NCBI GenBank assembly: GCA_025963715.1
Contig: JAOQAG010000008.1
Span: forward strand, 273,907 to 337,906
Direction: 5' to 3'
DNA: 64,000 bases
DNA from: Bacteroidota bacterium
GTDB lineage: Bacteria > Bacteroidota > Bacteroidia > 2-12-FULL-35-15
Shown: positions 52,301-61,702 of the stretch, one piece after another
Layout of the letters: every line of letters starts with the position of its first letter
Position numbering within the stretch: the stretch's first letter is position 1
The notes under the pieces: generated by a model
The model's input: only the letters and a program-made list of their open reading frames with translations
Told to the model about the DNA's origin: nothing
Databases searched by the model: none
Translations under genes and position numbers: made by a program

Positions 52301-55300
52301 CAGCTGTATTTACTGCCTGCCATGCCGCTAATGTAGCTACCGGTCCGGAAGAATGACGCCCGAAATTACCGGGAGTTGCTGAATAGAAACGGTTGTAATC
52401 TTCCTGCGCATTACTTGCAGAAGAGATCAGCTTACCAGCAGTACCTGTATTCAGGAAAATATTGTTTTTCACATCAAAAGGATCAAGCACATTTATATTG
52501 ATCACATAATTGGCTGCATTATAAAGACGTGCTTTTACGGTATTGTAAACAAACTGTGTCCCGGTAATAGCACCAGGCAGATATACCACAGCGCTGTTTG
52601 CAACAGCAATGTTCACACTGTCCACCTGGATGTAATTATTTCTTGCCTGCATGTGTCCGCTGCCATTATCCATATAAAAAGCCGATCCTGTCTTTAGATG
52701 GAATACGTTTCGATCGATAGTGTAAGATGCAAAACGCAGGTACATACTTGTGCTGTTCTGGTTGGTGAGTGTGGATGTAAACCTGTTATCGCTGATCGCC
52801 CCATTACCATAAGAAGCATCATAAATATACACTGCGCTTGTCCGGTTATTTACAAAATCGTTGTTGCTGATCAGCACGTTGGTTGCCGTAGAAGAACCCA
52901 ACAGATTAAACCCATAATCACCGGAAATGAACACGTTATTTTTCAGTTGCAGGTTAGTTACATGGTTTGCATTACTTAGGCAGATAGCATTACCGGACGT
53001 GGTGCTGCAAATAAAACGACAATTAAAAAAATGAAGATCGTTTATTGTTGCTGCAGTAAGATTGGTAATAAAAATTCCGTTGATACCGTAAGCAGGTGCA
53101 GCACCAAAATAATTCCGTTGGAAAGTTACTTTTTCGAACGTAATATTTTTTGTAGCCATCAATTGCATAATATAAGTAGCGCTGCCCGGAGGGGTTACGG
53201 AAGTAGCATAATCCTGCAACGTTACTGAACTGCTGTCGTTATTCTCTGCTTTAAACTTAATACTGTAGCTGGTTGTTCCTGCAATCAATGGAATTGTTAA
53301 TGTGTCGGTATATGTTCCCGGGCGGATGTTGAATGTAACGTTGGAACAAACGCCATATATTTTCAATGCGGTTACAGCCTGTCTTGGCGTTGTAAAATCC
53401 GCCGCGGTTCCGCCTATCGTGTAAACACCGGCCATGCTGCTGTTTAACGTGGTGCTCGTAAGTGTATCGTTTGTTACATTATCATCCGGCAGGCCGTTTG
53501 GCGATGAGGTCCAGCCTTTTACCGAATACGTACCGTACACATCCGTGATGTTAGCAACAACTATAGAATCCTGCACGGCACCATGCGCCAGTGCACCGGT
53601 CCAGTTAACCGTAGGATATGTATTACCTAAATAAACAGCAGTAAGCTGTACGGAATTCAAGACATTGATTCCACCATTTTTAATTTTAGCATACATTACT
53701 TTTGTTCCGCCACAGGCTGAATTAGCGGTGTACAGCTGGATCATCTGCGCATCATTATTAATGATCACCGGCGTAAATTCATCAGCACCAATATCCGGTG
53801 TAGTCGGGCTTCTCGGCTGCCCGTCAATATCATCCGGCACCAATGCACTATATGTTCCGGCATTATTAATTGCTGGCCCGTTCACATGCAGGTCGGATAC
53901 AGAAGTAAATGCAGGATCGGCAGAAACCGAGCTGGCCTCATTACCGCTTGCTGTGTTGTAAGCTGTTAACGTTGAATAAGCAGTGGCGCCTACCATCACC
54001 AAGCGGTTGGCCGGGCTATAGATACAGTTATAGTTGGAAGTATAAGCGGAATTAGTACCTGCCATTAGCACACAATAACCGGTGCTCCCGGCATTGTAAT
54101 AAATATTATTCCTGCTGAAAACATTTGTTGTTCCCGCAATGTATACACCTGTACCACTGCCTGTTTGATAAACGGAGTTATGAATGATGTTACCATAATT
54201 GAACAGGTTCACATATATCCCGTAACCGCTGCCATTTACCGATACAAAATTATTGGTGACATTAAGTATCCCTGTAATACTACCACCTGTAGCGCTTACT
54301 CCTTTTCCATTCCCTGAAATAACCACTTGGTTTTTAGAAACGGTGCCGCTGGTTGCCACACCATTTAAAGCGATGGCAGTACCATTGAACGACGCATTGT
54401 AATTAAATTTATTGAGTGAATAATTAAGCGAAGCGCCTGCACCGGTAATTCCGGATACTGTTTGTCCTTCAAAATAATTATTCAGTACCCTGCTATAAAT
54501 GCCCTGCATGTTTACGCCGTCCGAAGCAAAATAAAATTTACTGTACGCCACAAAGCTGCTATCCGAATTTGCCTGAAAAGCAGCAAGTGTACCGCTTCCC
54601 GGAGACGGGCCTGTGAGTGTACAATTCCTGATCTCGCAATGTGTAGCTTTGTTGGAGAACAGCAATACGCCGCTATAGCTGCTGTTCAACGATTTTAATC
54701 CCAGTTTATAAAAAGTTACATAATCGGTTGTGTCCACATTTATAGTATAGTTAAATGTTGTGGACGGTGCATTGTATTGAATGGTTACGAGCGTACTATC
54801 AAGGCTTTGCGATTGAAATTTAATAGTGTTCACGGAAGAGCTTCCTTTTATATTCTGCAATTTCAATTGTTCTGCATATATGCCATCACGGATATTAAAT
54901 ACTACAGCACCGCAAACGCCACCGCTTCTTAAAGCTGTTGCCGCGGCAGTAAGCGTAGCAAAATCCGGTGATGTTCCGCCAACTGTATATGTACCGTTTA
55001 ATGCGCTTGATGCATATGTTTTTGTAATGGTATCATTTAACGTGACAACATCAGGTGTACCGTTAGGGTTTGACGACCATGCTTTTACGGTATACCCTAC
55101 AGCAGGCAGAAAATTATATGAGCCCAACGTTACCAATGTTTGTGAGCCGGAGGCAAGACTGCCCGACCAGTTATAAACCGGCTGTGTCACGGCGTTTACT
55201 TTGTAATTAATTACTGCGGAAGTAAGCGTGGTTACTCCGCTGTTGCGCAAGTATACCTGCACCGGTGTAACTCCTGAACAAATAAGCTGTCCGAAATTAA

Positions 55301-58232
55301 AGGAAGCCAGGCCTGCATCCAGTACCGGTACTGTAAATTCATCAGCACCAATATCAGGTGTTACTGCCCGTGCATCACCGTCATAATCTGTTGTGATGTA
55401 AGATGCCACGTTTACCCCGGCACTTTTTAATGCAACATCGTGTGCATGCAGGTCCGAAAAGGAAGTATACGCAGGGTTTACATTGATAGCTGCTGTATCT
55501 GCAGCAACTGCAGTCTGCCATGCCGAAAACGAGCTGATCACAGCGCTTCCGTAACTTCCGAAATTTGTAGCATTGCTATAATATGCATTCTTTCTTAAAC
55601 TCAGGAAAGATGGTGAAGCAATACTCATTACCAAACCGGCACCATTGTTTACCACACAATTATTCCAGAATTTATTGTTGGAGCCGGAGGCACTGCTGAC
55701 CACTTTAAATGCAGCTGTATTGGTATTGGTGTTGGTGCTTAAAATGGAGTTATTGATAAATTTTAAATTCTGACAGGTTGCTGTCGACATTCCCGTACCA
55801 GCCAGCGTACCTTTCAGGATGATCATGTTATTTGCCACGATGGATGATGTAACCGTTGTTAAAGTTAAAGGAGTAACATTGGTGGAAACAAACTTATTTG
55901 CTTTGATCACCGAATTGCTGATCCCTGTAAAAGATGTAGTAGTTGCCTGTGGGTTGGCAGCCGTTACACGATTATTCTGGTAAGATAAGGTATCGATGGT
56001 GGAAAGTGTGACCGCTCCGCCAGCTGTATTGCTGAAGGTATTTCCTTCTATTTTTATGTTTGAGAATTTATAGATGCCACCCACAGTAAAGCTAATGTCG
56101 GTAGTACCGGAAGTGAAGGTATTGTTTATGAACCGGATATCGCGCATGGAAGCATCCAAAGCAGTTGCCTCTGATGCGTTTTGCGTAGTGCCGGATGCGA
56201 TGATACAATTTTTAAATTCTACGTTCTGGCAATTCTGATCCATGTGTATTGTATTTACAGTTCCGGAAGCACTGCCTATAGTTATATTTTTGAAAATAAT
56301 ATTATGTGTACCTGATAATGATACAGAGCTCCCTGCGTAATAAAAAAGAGTAGTTGCTGTGTTTACGCCGCTTAGTGATTGTATTGTAAGTGTGTCTGCA
56401 TTTGTTTGGTTCGGGATAACCGACATTGAAAAATATTCAAAGAAACTTCCTGTAGAAAGGTTCAGGGTTACATTACCGCAAACGCCCCTTGTTAACAAAT
56501 CAGCTCTTGCATTTCCAACACTTGGATAATCAGATCCTGTTCCACCAACAAGAAATGCACCGCTCATGCGGGTAAACATCTGCTGCGTAATCACGGTATC
56601 ATTTGCTGCAAAACCATCGGCAGCGCCGTTAGGATTGGATGTCCATAATTTTACAACATAACTTTGCGAGCGCGCAAAATTAAGCATACCAACAGTTACA
56701 GTAGAAGTATCATTATAATTAAGGCTGCCGCTCCAGTTAAAAGCAGGTTGCGCTACGCCATTCACCGTCCAGTTAATGGTTGCATTGGTAAGCGTTGATG
56801 CACCCTGATTTTTAAATAAAATTTTTACCGGCTGTGCACCGGGGCAACTATTGGCAATGGGTGTAATTATTCTGTTGATAGCAGCATCGTTTGGAATGGG
56901 CGTATTAAAAAATTCGTAGGCACCTACATAAGGAGCAGCAACATCACGCACAGTGCCATCTATATCTGTGGCGACACGCGAAAAATAAGGCGGCATCAGG
57001 TTATCAGAAAAATCGGCTGCAATATGAAAATCGGTAGCAGAAACAAATTGAGGAAAATAGCTGATACTGTTAAGATCAATTCCTGAAGCGCTTTTCCAGG
57101 CGTTCAGGTTTGTACAATCGGTCAGGTGATAAACGCCAAAATCACCGGTAGCGGCACAGTACAACTCATTGTAATCAGCTGTTATTGTTGCTCCGGAAAC
57201 AATATAGTAAACCAACCCATTGCCTTTCTGATAGAAAATATTATTTTTTACAATGTTCCCTGCAGTTGTTCCCTGTGCAGAAAAACAATAGTTGCTAAAC
57301 GTTGATCCTGTATTAACCACAGTATTGTGGCAAACCAGCATGTTGGTAGTATTTGTCAGCAAAATGCCGGATGTGCTCCAGATCGCATTGATCATGTTGT
57401 TCGAGATCAGACCATTTCCTGTACAACTATTAATGGTTATGGAGTTTCCGCTGGCTTCACGCTGGGTAATTTTGTTATTGGATATGATCACAGAATCGTT
57501 ACACGTATTCAGTACAATCCCGCTGTTAGGCATGTAATCATAGGAAAACATATTGTTGGTGATCCGCGGGCTGCGAATATTTGTAAGATCGATCCCGTAT
57601 TCGTACTGTAGAAAAAAGCTATTGTTTTTAATAATGAATTGATTTGCTGTTGCACCTATTCCTGTAAACTCAATACCGCGTGTACCGCCGGTAATGGTAT
57701 TATTCATGATCGTACAATTTTCATTGTCGGTGCTGTTGGATGCAAACACATATTTAGCAGTACTTACTGCAGAGCTTTGAATACTTGTAACCGAACAGTT
57801 ATTGAATGTATTATTGTCGGAGCTGTTTTGTAATACTACAACACCGCCATACGTTAAGCTCGTATTTTTTAAGCGCAGCTTATAAAACGTTACATAATCG
57901 GCACCGTTTAAGCGGATGATATAATTAACTGATGCCGTACCAGCTGCCTGTATGTTTACAGAAGTCGTATCCAGTGCTTCCGATTCAAACGTAATGCTAT
58001 TTACCGCTGAACTTCCGGTAATTGCCGGGATAGTTACCTGCTCGGCATATGTGCCCGAACGGATATTAAAAACAACCGGGCCGCAAACGCCATTGGTTGT
58101 TAATGCGCTTACAGCGGATGTGATGGTTGTATAGTTAGGCGAAGTTCCGCCAATCGTGTATGAACCGGAAAGACATTGAGCCGTTGCAAAATTTACAACA
58201 GCGACAAAAAACAACAGTAAGAATTTTTTCAT
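46350..58232 (-). CDS. Giant T9SS-secreted multi-module beta-helix protein (3,960 aa)
   Basis: A signal peptide (MKKFLLLFFVAVVNFATAQ) is followed by seven modules of about 525-540 residues starting near 24, 556, 1079, 1601, 2147, 2666 and 3204. Each opens like GTYTVGGTSPDFATL...GVCG.VVFNIR.GTY, continues as an Asn-rich right-handed beta-helix, and ends with TTDYDGxARxxTPDIGADEF. All but the last then add a CARDB-like immunoglobulin domain (NxGTTxLTxVxIxWxVNGVxQ, YNWSGSL). After module 7 come a dockerin-like calcium segment (DADKNNLVDNNDLLPIG; CNGDGTIDDNDT, about 3615-3690) and a T9SS sorting domain with YPNPYASSTT. It is a cell-surface or secreted adhesin or polysaccharide-binding protein. 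Confidence 0.95.
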   Translation of the reverse strand: MKKFLLLFFVAVVNFATAQCLSGSYTIGGTSPNYTTITSAVSALTTNGVCGPVVFNIRSGTYAEQVTIPAITGSSAVNSITFESEALDTTSVNIQAAGTASVNYIIRLNGADYVTFYKLRLKNTSLTYGGVVVLQNSSDNNTFNNCSVTSIQSSAVSTAKYVFASNSTDNENCTIMNNTITGGTRGIEFTGIGATANQFIIKNNSFFLQYEYGIDLTNIRSPRITNNMFSYDYMPNSGIVLNTCNDSVIISNNKITQREASGNSITINSCTGNGLISNNMINAIWSTSGILLTNTTNMLVCHNTVVNTGSTFSNYCFSAQGTTAGNIVKNNIFYQKGNGLVYYIVSGATITADYNELYCAATGDFGVYHLTDCTNLNAWKSASGIDLNSISYFPQFVSATDFHIAADFSDNLMPPYFSRVATDIDGTVRDVAAPYVGAYEFFNTPIPNDAAINRIITPIANSCPGAQPVKILFKNQGASTLTNATINWTVNGVAQPAFNWSGSLNYNDTSTVTVGMLNFARSQSYVVKLWTSNPNGAADGFAANDTVITQQMFTRMSGAFLVGGTGSDYPSVGNARADLLTRGVCGNVTLNLSTGSFFEYFSMSVIPNQTNADTLTIQSLSGVNTATTLFYYAGSSVSLSGTHNIIFKNITIGSASGTVNTIHMDQNCQNVEFKNCIIASGTTQNASEATALDASMRDIRFINNTFTSGTTDISFTVGGIYKFSNIKIEGNTFSNTAGGAVTLSTIDTLSYQNNRVTAANPQATTTSFTGISNSVIKANKFVSTNVTPLTLTTVTSSIVANNMIILKGTLAGTGMSTATCQNLKFINNSILSTNTNTNTAAFKVVSSASGSNNKFWNNCVVNNGAGLVMSIASPSFLSLRKNAYYSNATNFGSYGSAVISSFSAWQTAVAADTAAINVNPAYTSFSDLHAHDVALKSAGVNVASYITTDYDGDARAVTPDIGADEFTVPVLDAGLASFNFGQLICSGVTPVQVYLRNSGVTTLTSAVINYKVNAVTQPVYNWSGSLASGSQTLVTLGSYNFLPAVGYTVKAWSSNPNGTPDVVTLNDTITKTYASSALNGTYTVGGTSPDFATLTAAATALRSGGVCGAVVFNIRDGIYAEQLKLQNIKGSSSVNTIKFQSQSLDSTLVTIQYNAPSTTFNYTINVDTTDYVTFYKLGLKSLNSSYSGVLLFSNKATHCEIRNCTLTGPSPGSGTLAAFQANSDSSFVAYSKFYFASDGVNMQGIYSRVLNNYFEGQTVSGITGAGASLNYSLNKFNYNASFNGTAIALNGVATSGTVSKNQVVISGNGKGVSATGGSITGILNVTNNFVSVNGSGYGIYVNLFNYGNIIHNSVYQTGSGTGVYIAGTTNVFSRNNIYYNAGSTGYCVLMAGTNSAYTSNYNCIYSPANRLVMVGATAYSTLTAYNTASGNEASSVSADPAFTSVSDLHVNGPAINNAGTYSALVPDDIDGQPRSPTTPDIGADEFTPVIINNDAQMIQLYTANSACGGTKVMYAKIKNGGINVLNSVQLTAVYLGNTYPTVNWTGALAHGAVQDSIVVANITDVYGTYSVKGWTSSPNGLPDDNVTNDTLTSTTLNSSMAGVYTIGGTAADFTTPRQAVTALKIYGVCSNVTFNIRPGTYTDTLTIPLIAGTTSYSIKFKAENNDSSSVTLQDYATSVTPPGSATYIMQLMATKNITFEKVTFQRNYFGAAPAYGINGIFITNLTAATINDLHFFNCRFICSTTSGNAICLSNANHVTNLQLKNNVFISGDYGFNLLGSSTATNVLISNNDFVNNRTSAVYIYDASYGNGAISDNRFTSTLTNQNSTSMYLRFASYTIDRNVFHLKTGSAFYMDNGSGHMQARNNYIQVDSVNIAVANSAVVYLPGAITGTQFVYNTVKARLYNAANYVININVLDPFDVKNNIFLNTGTAGKLISSASNAQEDYNRFYSATPGNFGRHSSGPVATLAAWQAVNTADAHSQYEPTYLGATPGYIPVGDYDLNNAGIPVTGVSTDIANHIRNASTPDIGAYELQSFAAADAGVKRFVMSDTAFCAGNNPVSVVLRNTGTTVLTAVDVHWKINNVVQSVYNYSGSVSSGDSATVTLGNYNFSGGRKYAFEFYTAMPNGVVDSSNVNDTLRIAPVKTRFNGVYTIGGTSPDFATLKDASDSLHVCGLCGPATFNIRSGVYATNFTITAIPFSSVINTVNFQSELLDSSTVSIANSGTALGLTAVKNIRFHAVSFVQNSALNVPSITITGAAKNIEISNCSFSKPTGVVTGSINATFVDSTAGDLTVKNNIFGINTNIVATTSGATNAKNILIRNNSFAGVTPVQASKLDNLEYSYNTAVSTVSILTSNRALAIYNNKITGGNLILSTASGTYPKNIYNNIINGGRLALTTASAAVNIYNNTILSNPAAGFGSGGCLSLSGTISNIRVRNNILESSNGKDVYEFNDPLFTSGTTAVVFDYNTAYTHSDTIAYSTASPNNVSKTQWAVNYSQDQHSVFFQPQFSGPADFHPLNDVHINNTGIANSIVTTDYDGVARSLTAPDPGVYEFNVPVVANDAGITNYTTMYCDATTSPVSVTLKNYGTSNLTTVQIGWSVNGVAQPVYNWSGALAIDSVIAITIGNYTAGGVNNFVFYTTAPNGTADGSTGNDTLSANGSAAALNGIYTIDASAGDFNSFFAAANALTQRGMCAPVEFVIAPGTYVIPSGYTAVTLNAIFGNSATNTITFRSQTGLASSVILNVEYSASATGLNLSNITGVSFKNISFMGTVDLGINSKTIAFIGDRFTTGAASPSSAYALISSSHYNEDVQLINNYFTGSGKFIAMGSNGSKQVFIKGNTFDNAYNAVAIGNVDGVVIDSNYFYRTAGAVASSYAVQISAPKNHSEILRNVVSGNFETGIGMGARAAGSNMHTPLIANNVVIAGAGTSYGINISCDSVIADYNTVQMANANIALMLAAGRDKIYNNILVSATGRLVYRTSASVNLQSDYNIFYSLGTMKFSNNFVNYNDVPSYATATGLETHSSFRNPLFASVTDLHCLNDTLAGKGIAVPEVITDRLNYLRGALTTRPGAYERGPDTLYDAVNEYLVLSRINDTLTIGSNAVTASILYGTPPGLNPDYNQYTGTVDSLRMHYQVNGGPVVTETWHGAFAYGDSLQYTFTALFNVPNGKLYDIKVWFENLNPLQTEINVSDDSLHKIIIMPMAGDYTIGGVNPDFTNFLDSRTSLNVCGTIANVRFLYRTGTYTETVAVNRNVSSYTTNWVEYTSESGNADDVHIRLSNMNQAGLMKFSNLTITPINPGGYSDGGVQIYSDLATVFDSCKFIAGSAINEKAGLMFFSQYDGAAATITNCLFKNLDYAINLSDFQCYTSSLMPDGIIFSNNVVDSCTRGVLIKDYNMGSMNKKVLVKNNKITTTGNALEIKTNGSQDLTLEANYINAGNYAFNFIVPTYRTTLINNMVNSGNSINSQITEAHNLKAYNNTFNQATYFNDPRDTITLYNNIFNTDDVAGAALLYYIVSPSLIRHVNNNNYFAPNSHVLASTSTAAYNTVAQIQSGLHTDSSSVNFNPLFLSATDLHSQSSNLKGLAKPFPFVTTDIDGESRLIDAPDIGADEINLIVTDVWPGDADKNNLVDNNDLLPIGLFYGQTGSPRASISNTWTAYPAMDWGVGQISGFDIKHIDCNGDGTIDDNDTLAVNLNFSSTHALRPMAGTHYRNLTPPMYWVTGSTDYNAGDWVTADLYLGNSSAPVTALYGIAFDVNYTASLVVPGTENFLYPNSWLGVPGTDAIKFSKADEPANTAYGAMTRIDHANAGGYGKIATYRFQLKNTTAVTTQFALDVVSYIAITANGDTVLFNTIADTITVHPFATAVNEIQSNVGITIYPNPYASSTTISYLLDKPAAVTVEVFNAIGKKIQSIVNENQQAGSYDYQFSARAKGYDAGVYFVKIIIDGKATMKKIIELK

Positions 58233-58483
58233 TTGGAGTAGTTAAATATAAAATACGAACACATTTTCCGGATCCGTATTTTAGAATCAGGGAATCCTAA
58301 TTCAGGCATTAAAGTTACTAATTAATAAGCTGCTGCGGTTACCGTAAAACAGGTTTTTGACACACAATTAATTGTTTAATTATTTGAATATCAGACAATT
58401 ACATTACATCTGCCATAATAAGGAGGAAATAAAAACATGGGTGAGACGAACAAATCCGAGCAAAATTCCAACTTTATTTTAAA

Positions 58484-58516
58484 CAAAAATCCCCGCTGAA
58501 AAACGGGGATTTTGAA
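58484..58516. terminator. Terminator of aspS
   Basis: AAAATCCCCGCTGAAAAACG then GGGATTTT: a GC-rich 8-bp stem 25 bp beyond the aspS stop. The rest of 58233-58542 holds the upstream region of the giant gene and nothing else I can identify. Confidence 0.75.
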
Positions 58517-58542
58517 TGATCATAAAAATCTAATCCAATATT

Positions 58543-60291
58543 TTATTTCTTCAACGCAATTGCCAGTTCATCTAATTGCGCTTGCGCGATCGGTGCAGGA
58601 GAATCGATCATGACATCGCGACCTGAATTATTTTTAGGGAAAGCGATAAAGTCACGGATCACATCCGCACCGCCAAACAGGGAACACAAACGATCGAAAC
58701 CCAATGCTAACCCACCATGCGGAGGCGCACCAAATTCAAATGCATTCATTAAAAATCCGAATTGTGCCTGCGCTTCTTCTTTTGTAAATCCTAACAAATC
58801 AAACATGCGTGATTGCAATTGTTTGTTGAAAATACGAATAGAGCCACCGCCTATTTCCACTCCATTGATCACCATATCGTATGCGTTTGCACGAACACTT
58901 CCCGGTGCAGAATCAATGAGTTCAATATCTTCCGGCTTAGGCGATGTAAACGGATGGTGCATTGCGTGCCAGCGGTTGGTATCTTCACTCCATTCCAGTA
59001 ATGGAAAATCAATTACCCAATGGCAGGCAAATTTATTTTTATCGCGCAAACCTAAACGTGTACCCATCTCCAAACGCAATTCAGATAAGGCTTTGCGTGT
59101 TTTATTTTCTTCTCCTGCAAGGATCAGCATCAGGTCGCCGGGTTGTGCATCAAATGCCGCTACCCAGTTTTTGAGATCTTCTTCCGTGTAAAATTTATCT
59201 ACCGATGATTTGATCGTTCCATCCGCATTGTAGCGTGCATACACCAACCCGGTGGCACCGATCTGCGGGCGTTTTACAAATTCCGTTAATTCATCCAGCT
59301 GCTTGCGTGTATATTCCGCAGCACCTTTTGCACAAATTCCCACTACCAAACCTGCATCGTTAAACACTTTAAATTCTTTGCCTTTCACTACATTGTTCAG
59401 CTCCACAAATTTCATTTCAAAGCGGATATCCGGTTTGTCATTCCCGTAAAATTTCATTGCATCGGCATACGTCATGCGCGAAAGTGTAGGAATCTCAACA
59501 TTCTTCACCGCTTTAAATAAATGGCGTACCATTCCTTCAAACGTGTTTAAAATATCTTCCTGCTCTACAAAGGCCATTTCACAGTCGATCTGGGTAAACT
59601 CAGGCTGACGGTCGGCACGCAGATCCTCATCGCGGAAGCATTTTACAATTTGATAATAACGGTCGAAACCACCTACCATTAACAATTGTTTGAATGTTTG
59701 CGGCGATTGCGGTAAGGCATAAAATTCGCCCGGATTCATGCGCGAAGGCACCACAAAATCGCGTGCGCCTTCCGGTGTGGATTTGATCAGCACCGGCGTT
59801 TCCACTTCCAAAAACCCCAATGAATCCAGGTAATTGCGGGTTTCAATGGCTATACGGTGGCGCAGTTCCAGGTTTTTACGAACCGGATTTCTACGCAAAT
59901 CCAAATAGCGGTATTTCATGCGGATATCATCACCACCGTCGGTTTCATCCTCGATGGTAAACGGTGGAACCAATGCAGGATTGAGCACGGTAATTTTATC
60001 AGGTGTAATTTCAATGGCGCCGGTTTCGATCTTGTCGGATTTGGAATAACGCTCCACTACTTTACCGGTAACGCTGATCACAAATTCGCGCCCCAGCGTA
60101 CGTGCTGTTTCTACCAGTTCTTTCGCCGCATTTTCTGTTTCGATCGTGATCTGTGTAATTCCGTAACGGTCGCGCAAATCGATCCAAAGCAGGGAGCCTT
60201 TGTCCCGCATACCTTGTACCCATCCGCTGATGGTAACCGTTTGTCCTACATGTGTGATGCGCAATTCGCCGCAAGTGTGTGATCGTAACAT
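58543..60291 (-). CDS. aspS: Aspartate-tRNA ligase
   Basis: 582 residues. N-terminal anticodon-binding OB fold (about 1-105: [20 protein letters not shown]). Class II catalytic core with motif 2 [20 protein letters not shown] (about 212-231) and motif 3 [13 protein letters not shown] (about 530-542), plus the bacterial GAD insertion domain. [10 protein letters not shown] and the F-ARYN stretch are bacterial-type. It charges tRNA-Asp in the cytosol, and is complete and of usual length. Simple direct repeats (AGATGTGAGAT...CAGATGTGAGA, about 60305-60330) lie upstream. Confidence 0.97.
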   Translation of the reverse strand: MLRSHTCGELRITHVGQTVTISGWVQGMRDKGSLLWIDLRDRYGITQITIETENAAKELVETARTLGREFVISVTGKVVERYSKSDKIETGAIEITPDKITVLNPALVPPFTIEDETDGGDDIRMKYRYLDLRRNPVRKNLELRHRIAIETRNYLDSLGFLEVETPVLIKSTPEGARDFVVPSRMNPGEFYALPQSPQTFKQLLMVGGFDRYYQIVKCFRDEDLRADRQPEFTQIDCEMAFVEQEDILNTFEGMVRHLFKAVKNVEIPTLSRMTYADAMKFYGNDKPDIRFEMKFVELNNVVKGKEFKVFNDAGLVVGICAKGAAEYTRKQLDELTEFVKRPQIGATGLVYARYNADGTIKSSVDKFYTEEDLKNWVAAFDAQPGDLMLILAGEENKTRKALSELRLEMGTRLGLRDKNKFACHWVIDFPLLEWSEDTNRWHAMHHPFTSPKPEDIELIDSAPGSVRANAYDMVINGVEIGGGSIRIFNKQLQSRMFDLLGFTKEEAQAQFGFLMNAFEFGAPPHGGLALGFDRLCSLFGGADVIRDFIAFPKNNSGRDVMIDSPAPIAQAQLDELAIALKK

Positions 60292-60481
60292 AGTTTAGAT
60301 ATTAGATGTGAGATATCAGATGTGAGACGCGAAGCCCGGCACTATTATCCCTGTTAAATTTTGAAGCACGAAATTACTAAAATTTAGTGGAAAAATTGTA
60401 CAGATAGCGAATGTTTACGAATTTACAAACCTGTGTGGGATGGAACGCGGATGAGGCGGAGAAAAACGGATTGGAGATTAT

Positions 60482-61675
60482 TTATTGTTGAATATTACTT
60501 TCTAGTATGTTATTAATAATTTTAAATACAATTTCAAAATTTTTAAAATCTTCTTTTGTGCCATTATTGCAAATCCATTTACAAAAATTTGCTTTTTCAT
60601 CTTTATTCACTTCGTTTAATTCTTCATAATAATCAATGCCACGTATTGTCCCTTTTTTAGTATTAAAATCAATAAATTCTTTTTTCTCTTTTATAGCTTT
60701 TTGAACCGTATAATTACTAAATAAATTCTCTATTCCTTTTCCTATTAAATGCCCATTGAATGTGGGGATTGTTCGTTTGAATAAGTAATTACCAAAGTCA
60801 CTATCTTGTTTTTGTGTATCACAATCATAAAGCAATATTTTTTTTTGAGCAATTAATTCTAATGAATTACTTTTATAAAACTCCCAAATTTTATCTAAAT
60901 TCCTATATCCATTGCGTTGGCGTAATTCAATTTTATCTAATGTTTTTTCAAAATCTAAATGTCCTGCTGCTGTAACAATATATTGTATATCATGTTCGCC
61001 TTCGACATATACTATTGTTTTATTAAAAAAAATTTCAACGTTTGCTTTTACTTTTCCTTGATCATAAAGCGTTATATACTTTTCAGCAAAAGCTATAAGT
61101 TCAATCCTTAATGTTTTGACTAAATCATTATAATCATAAAAATAATTTAAATCTATTACTTCAGGAAAGGACTCTATGCAATAAAAATTGTAATTTATCA
61201 TTTCAATTTTCGTAGCAGGTTTACTCCTAAAGCTTCCTAAACTATAATAATCTAATTGTTGAAACGTATATTTTTCTAGGTGCTTATATTTCGTCCGTTC
61301 TTCTTTTTTAAAATATTCCTCCGAAGATTTTTTAATTTTCTCTTCAAATGCTTCATTAATGTTATAATTATAATCATTAATGATTTTCATTAATTTTTCT
61401 TCACCATATTGTTTTACATAATCAATGTTTGCTTTTAGTTCTTTAAAAAAAACATCTATTGTTTCTTGATTTGTAGTATTTATTATTTGGAGTACTTCAT
61501 TTTCAAAATTAGTTAGAGCATCTCGAAAATGTAAAATTTCATCTTCAACAAGATCTTTGTAATAGTCGTTATTACGTTGTTTATATTCCCAAAAATAATA
61601 GTCAAAAAATCGATTTTCACTAAAACTTAGAAACGAATTAATTGCTATGTTTTTAAACGGAAATATTCGTTCCAT
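60482..61675 (-). CDS. TOPRIM-type protein, possible defence gene
   Basis: 397 residues, very AT-rich. The N-terminal 215 residues are mostly helical and charged with no recognised domain. From about 222 IVYVEGEHDIQYIVTAA gives the conserved Glu of a TOPRIM fold, and KKILLYDCDTQKQDSDF (about 278-294) the later DxD. This pattern resembles OLD-type and DUF4435-type TOPRIM proteins, some of which are anti-phage effectors. There is no ATPase gene next to it, and its flanks are housekeeping genes. The TOPRIM reading is inference from the two motifs. Confidence 0.65.
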   Translation of the reverse strand: MERIFPFKNIAINSFLSFSENRFFDYYFWEYKQRNNDYYKDLVEDEILHFRDALTNFENEVLQIINTTNQETIDVFFKELKANIDYVKQYGEEKLMKIINDYNYNINEAFEEKIKKSSEEYFKKEERTKYKHLEKYTFQQLDYYSLGSFRSKPATKIEMINYNFYCIESFPEVIDLNYFYDYNDLVKTLRIELIAFAEKYITLYDQGKVKANVEIFFNKTIVYVEGEHDIQYIVTAAGHLDFEKTLDKIELRQRNGYRNLDKIWEFYKSNSLELIAQKKILLYDCDTQKQDSDFGNYLFKRTIPTFNGHLIGKGIENLFSNYTVQKAIKEKKEFIDFNTKKGTIRGIDYYEELNEVNKDEKANFCKWICNNGTKEDFKNFEIVFKIINNILESNIQQ

Positions 61676-61702
61676 ACATTTAATAATGTTTTTTATTAAT
61701 CT

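Noticed and set aside
46473-58134. Numerous plus-strand frames of 60-120 residues opposite the giant gene
   Set aside because: They are antisense shadows of a compositionally biased repeat protein, with no motifs and no independent signals.
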